Shown one piece after another: positions 6,664 to 8,949 of a stretch of DNA of 8,949 nucleotides (position 1 is the first letter of the stretch; each line of letters opens with the position of its first letter). Under the pieces are notes generated by a model. That model did no database searches and was not told the origin of the DNA. It saw only the letters and a program-made list of their open reading frames with translations. The translations under genes and the position numbers were made by a program. The stretch comes from Bryobacterales bacterium (lineage in GTDB: Bacteria; Acidobacteriota; Terriglobia; Bryobacterales; Bryobacteraceae): assembly GCA_003132905.1 (NCBI GenBank), contig PKZC01000369.1, positions 1 through 8,949 on the forward strand. Reading direction: 5' to 3'.

Positions 6664-7069
6664 AGCCGTCGCAATGCTGTGTGGTCAATGTAGCAATTCC
6701 ACGGAAACGGTAAAGGCGGGAAAGGTTGTGGAAAACTACGGGTCGCGTCCGATTTCTGTGAGCAACCTGTTGAGAAGCCGGTCACGGTTGCGGCGGTGCA
6801 CGTGCAGGATGAACTTCCGGCAGCCGCTTCCGGTGCGACGCACGAACCACCGGCTCGCGCGCCTGCGGACGCGGTCGGAGAGCTCATCGACAAGAAGAGC
6901 GCGAACGAATTCCACGGCGAATTGGAAAAGGAGATCCACCATACCAGGAACGATGTCCCTGATCGGCCAATTTGAAAAGACGGGAAAGGCCTCGCTGTGT
7001 CCATGTGGAGCAGCATTCAGCTTTTCCCGTCTGTGCAGGGGCGGCGAAAACTCCTATGCTGAACGCCCG
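6664..7069. other. Divergent control region with an open, start-less plus-strand frame
   Basis: This stretch separates the leftward XRE operon from the rightward recombinase unit and should hold both promoters, though I find no pair close to consensus. A plus-strand frame is open for 93 codons, 6694-6975, without any ATG. Its part after a GTG at 6796 has coding-like GC-rich third positions and reads as an acidic, hydrophilic peptide (VGELIDKKSANEFHGELEKE). A different plus-strand frame starts with ATG at 6674 (MLCGQCSNSTETVKAGKVV) and turns basic and low-complexity after ~6750. Together they could be one small gene broken by a frameshift near 6750. The 13-mer AAAGGCGGGAAAG occurs at 6518-6530 and 6712-6724, with a one-mismatch copy at 6976-6988. 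Confidence 0.3.
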
Positions 7070-7252
7070 ATGCCAATCAAACGAAAACAAGACAAGCTCC
7101 GCGTGATCTGGGAAACCGTCCCCAATCCCGAGCCTTACGCCCTGCTCAAGGCGGTCGCCATCTTATTCGATCGGCGGCTTCCGTTATCCACAGGAGTGGA
7201 TTTGACGAAAACGGACGCAGAGCTATTGTGTGAACGTCCGCCTGAGCATTAA
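7070..7252 (+). CDS. Small conserved-looking protein preceding the serine recombinase
   Basis: This is a 60-residue protein from ATG 7070 to TAA 7252, 17 nt before the recombinase start and in the same direction. It starts basic (MPIKRKQDKLRVIWETVPNP), continues with a helix (PYALLKAVAILFDRR) and ends LPLSTGVDLTKTDAELLC. I know similar short 'ALLKAVAILF..R.PLSTG.DLT' proteins from the same position beside large serine recombinases in environmental bacteria, but no function is assigned to them. The frame stays open far upstream without a clear ribosome site, so the start is chosen from composition and the usual length. It may be an accessory factor cotranscribed with the recombinase. Confidence 0.55.
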   Translation: MPIKRKQDKLRVIWETVPNPEPYALLKAVAILFDRRLPLSTGVDLTKTDAELLCERPPEH

Positions 7253-7269
7253 ATCTCCGTACTTGAAAT

Positions 7270-8877
7270 ATGCCCGACACCGCCAATGCTGGCATGAAGC
7301 TGGCCATTTACGCCCGCGTTTCGACCGAAGAACAGCGGGAAGGACAGACCATTGACTCCCAGGTCTCGGAACTCGAACGCTTCGCCCGCGACAAGGCTTG
7401 GCTGATTGCCGGCACCTATAAAGACGAAGGCTGGAGCGGCGGAGTCATGGAACGCCCGGAACTTGACCGTCTGCGCGATGACGCGCTGAAGGGCGTCTTC
7501 GAGGGTGTTCTGATTAACGATGTAGACCGGCTTGCCAGGGACGTTGCGCATCTTGGCGTGATCAAGCGCGACCTTGAAAAGAAGGGCATCAAGGTCATCT
7601 TCCGCAAGCTTCCTTCCGAGATCAGTCCCACCTACAATTTGATGGTGAATATTTTGGGCAGCTTTGCCGAGTTCGAGCGTGAAATGATTGCTGATCGGAC
7701 CCGTCGCGGGCGCCGCCACAAGGTGGAAGTACGAAAGAAGTACCTGGGATCGAACACGGCGTATGGATATCGCTATATTCCGATGGACCGGGTCGCTGGA
7801 AGCGATGGCATCCTCCAAGTGAATCCGCAAGAAGCGAAGGTCGTGCGGCAGATGTTTAACTGGGTGGATCGCGAGGGACTTTCGGCACGGCGCGTGACGA
7901 ATCGGCTGAGCGATCTGCGAATACCGCCGCGCAAGGGTTCGGCGAGGTGGGGTAAGTCGAGCGTATTGCGGATTCTTCACTGCGAAACCTACGCCGGCGT
8001 CTGGCACTACAACAAAGCACAATCCTGTGAGCCCAAAAATCCCACAGCGAGCCCGCGCTACCGTAAACGCGCCAAATGCAGCGTACGGCGGCGCCCAAGG
8101 ACCGAATGGCTACCGCTTGAGCTGCCAGGATCGCTGCGGATCGTTCCCCGTGAATGCTGGGAGCGTGTTCAGAAGCAGTTGGAGCGCAATTTCGCATTCT
8201 CACCACGCAACGAGAAACACGCCTATCTTTTGAAGAGTCTCGTCCGTTGTGGCGGCTGCGGCGCTCGCTACGTCGGAGATCCTTGTCACGGCAGGTTTTA
8301 CTATCGATGCTTGGCGCGGTGTAAGAAGATGCCGAGCATCACGGAACATCTTCTCGACGACGTTGTAAAGAACGCCATCAGAGAGATAATGCTGAACCCG
8401 AGCGTAATCTTGGAGCCCCTTCGGCAGCTCGATCAGGCTGAGGAGCGCGACAGTAAGCACAGACAAAGCGCCTCTCATGAGATGGACAGAGAAGCAAAGC
8501 GGATCGACGTCGAAGAACAACGCGTCCTCGATGCGTATCGCACAAACATCATATCGCCCGCCCAATTGGGACAACAACTGGAAGGCCTTAAGTCCAGGCG
8601 CGCGACAATCGAGCTTGAGCGTTCGACTCTGGAAGATCAGGATTCTATCCCACCGGAGCAGATCGAAAGAGCACTTAGCGTCTACTGCGCCGACGCCGCC
8701 CGCAAGATCGCAAATTTCACCGAAGCCAAATGGCAAGAGCTGTTGCGGACCGTCATTCAAACCGTCACTTTTCATGGAGATCACATTTCGATCCTTGGCC
8801 GGATCCCAATTGATGGTTGCGCGCCAGCGATGGGTGCCGACGTGAACGTCAGCGTGCCGATAACAACCAAGCGGTAA
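7270..8877 (+). CDS. Large serine recombinase (integrase/resolvase family)
   Basis: This 535-residue site-specific recombinase cuts and rejoins att sites through a serine-DNA intermediate to integrate or excise the element. The catalytic resolvase domain spans ~9-160: IYARVSTEEQ with nucleophile S18, DRLARD with R87 and R90, then the long E helix (FAEFEREMIADRTRRG). A 'Recombinase' domain follows (~175-290, GYRYIP...NRLSDLRIPPRKG...W). A zinc ribbon comes next, with C327/C330 and C347/C351. A charged coiled-coil segment runs ~383-455, the region that controls directionality in this family. All expected catalytic residues are present, so it looks active. Start at 7270 or at the internal ATG 7294 (MKLAIYARVS); neither has a strong ribosome site. 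Lying next to a palindrome at the window's right edge suggests that an element boundary is close. Confidence 0.93.
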   Translation: MPDTANAGMKLAIYARVSTEEQREGQTIDSQVSELERFARDKAWLIAGTYKDEGWSGGVMERPELDRLRDDALKGVFEGVLINDVDRLARDVAHLGVIKRDLEKKGIKVIFRKLPSEISPTYNLMVNILGSFAEFEREMIADRTRRGRRHKVEVRKKYLGSNTAYGYRYIPMDRVAGSDGILQVNPQEAKVVRQMFNWVDREGLSARRVTNRLSDLRIPPRKGSARWGKSSVLRILHCETYAGVWHYNKAQSCEPKNPTASPRYRKRAKCSVRRRPRTEWLPLELPGSLRIVPRECWERVQKQLERNFAFSPRNEKHAYLLKSLVRCGGCGARYVGDPCHGRFYYRCLARCKKMPSITEHLLDDVVKNAIREIMLNPSVILEPLRQLDQAEERDSKHRQSASHEMDREAKRIDVEEQRVLDAYRTNIISPAQLGQQLEGLKSRRATIELERSTLEDQDSIPPEQIERALSVYCADAARKIANFTEAKWQELLRTVIQTVTFHGDHISILGRIPIDGCAPAMGADVNVSVPITTKR

Positions 8878-8878
8878 A

Positions 8879-8889
8879 CAGCGCCGCTG
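8879..8889. repeat. Short inverted repeat just after recombinase stop
   Basis: CAGCG-C-CGCTG is a perfect 5-bp inverted repeat starting 2 nt after the recombinase stop codon. It is too short to stand alone but lies beside the long palindrome and could add to a termination or recombination structure. Confidence 0.3.
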
Positions 8890-8904
8890 TCGCCGTTTCT
8901 AATA

Positions 8905-8947
8905 GGCCCTCTGACATTCCGCCACAATGGCGGAATGTCAGAGGGCC
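8905..8947. repeat. Perfect 20-bp inverted repeat with 3-nt centre
   Basis: The left arm (8905-8924, beginning GGCCCTCTGACATT) is exactly complementary to the right arm (8928-8947, beginning TGGCGGAATGTC) around CAA. It lies 27 nt after the recombinase stop. It could form a very stable hairpin and act as a bidirectional terminator, though no T tract is visible before the window ends. The right arm begins TG and the left arm ends CA, as insertion-sequence ends often do, so abutted IS or MITE ends are another reading. It may also mark an attachment site. Confidence 0.85.
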
Positions 8948-8949
8948 GT

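Noticed and set aside
6518..6988. AAAGGCGGGAAAG repeated three times (one with a mismatch) as iterons or operators
   Set aside because: One copy lies inside the XRE coding region, spacing is irregular (194 and 264 nt), and a 13-mer pair is not improbable by chance here. It is kept only as a note.
7249..8022. A 257-codon frame on the minus strand opposite the recombinase
   Set aside because: It is fully antisense to the catalytic part of a clear serine recombinase and has no recognisable domain; long antisense frames are common in GC-rich genes.
8200..8784. A 194-codon minus-strand frame opposite the recombinase C-terminus
   Set aside because: It is antisense to the zinc ribbon and coiled-coil region and shows no family features.
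1..8949. CRISPR array, tRNA or rRNA genes
   Set aside because: No regularly spaced repeats, cloverleaf-like segments or conserved rRNA blocks were found on reading through both strands.

Overview
The window looks like one end of an integrative, probably mobilizable, genetic element in a moderately GC-rich soil-type bacterium. Acidobacteriota is my best guess. It rests on the overall style of the recombinase with its small upstream gene, the XRE plus RNase H-like pair and the coupling ATPase plus Replic_Relax pair, not on any marker gene, so it is tentative. No rRNA, tRNA, CRISPR array or housekeeping operon is visible.

Layout, left to right. (1) Positions 1-2048, minus strand: a two-gene DNA-mobilization module, a soluble VirD4/TraD/HerA-like ATPase overlapped by a Replic_Relax-type protein that runs off the left edge. 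(2) Positions 2310-2582, minus strand: a small excisionase/MerR-type DNA-binding protein. (3) Positions 2601-2912, plus strand: a gene-free interval with a good sigma70-type promoter, a palindrome over its -10 box, a series of hairpins and a strong intrinsic terminator. This is a candidate structured non-coding RNA of about 280 nt. (4) Positions 3110-4192, plus strand: a SorC/DeoR-like regulator with a phosphosugar-binding domain. A P-loop (AAA_33) kinase converges on it, with only 13 nt between the stops. (5) Positions 4864-6663, minus strand: a compact run of XRE regulator, RNase H/RuvC-like protein and Dam-type DNA adenine methylase, with the kinase following after a 130-nt gap. (6) Positions 7070-8877, plus strand: a 60-residue protein followed by a large serine recombinase. 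(7) Positions 8905-8947: a perfect 20-bp inverted repeat 27 nt after the recombinase stop, at the window edge.

Working together (inference): the recombinase would integrate and excise the element, the small excisionase-like protein may control direction or transcription, and the ATPase plus Replic_Relax protein would handle DNA during transfer. The XRE/RNase H-like/Dam/kinase/SorC genes are cargo or element control. The best candidates for something undescribed are the orphan structured RNA, the metabolite-sensor plus kinase cargo, and the RNase H-like protein that appears to have lost a catalytic acid.
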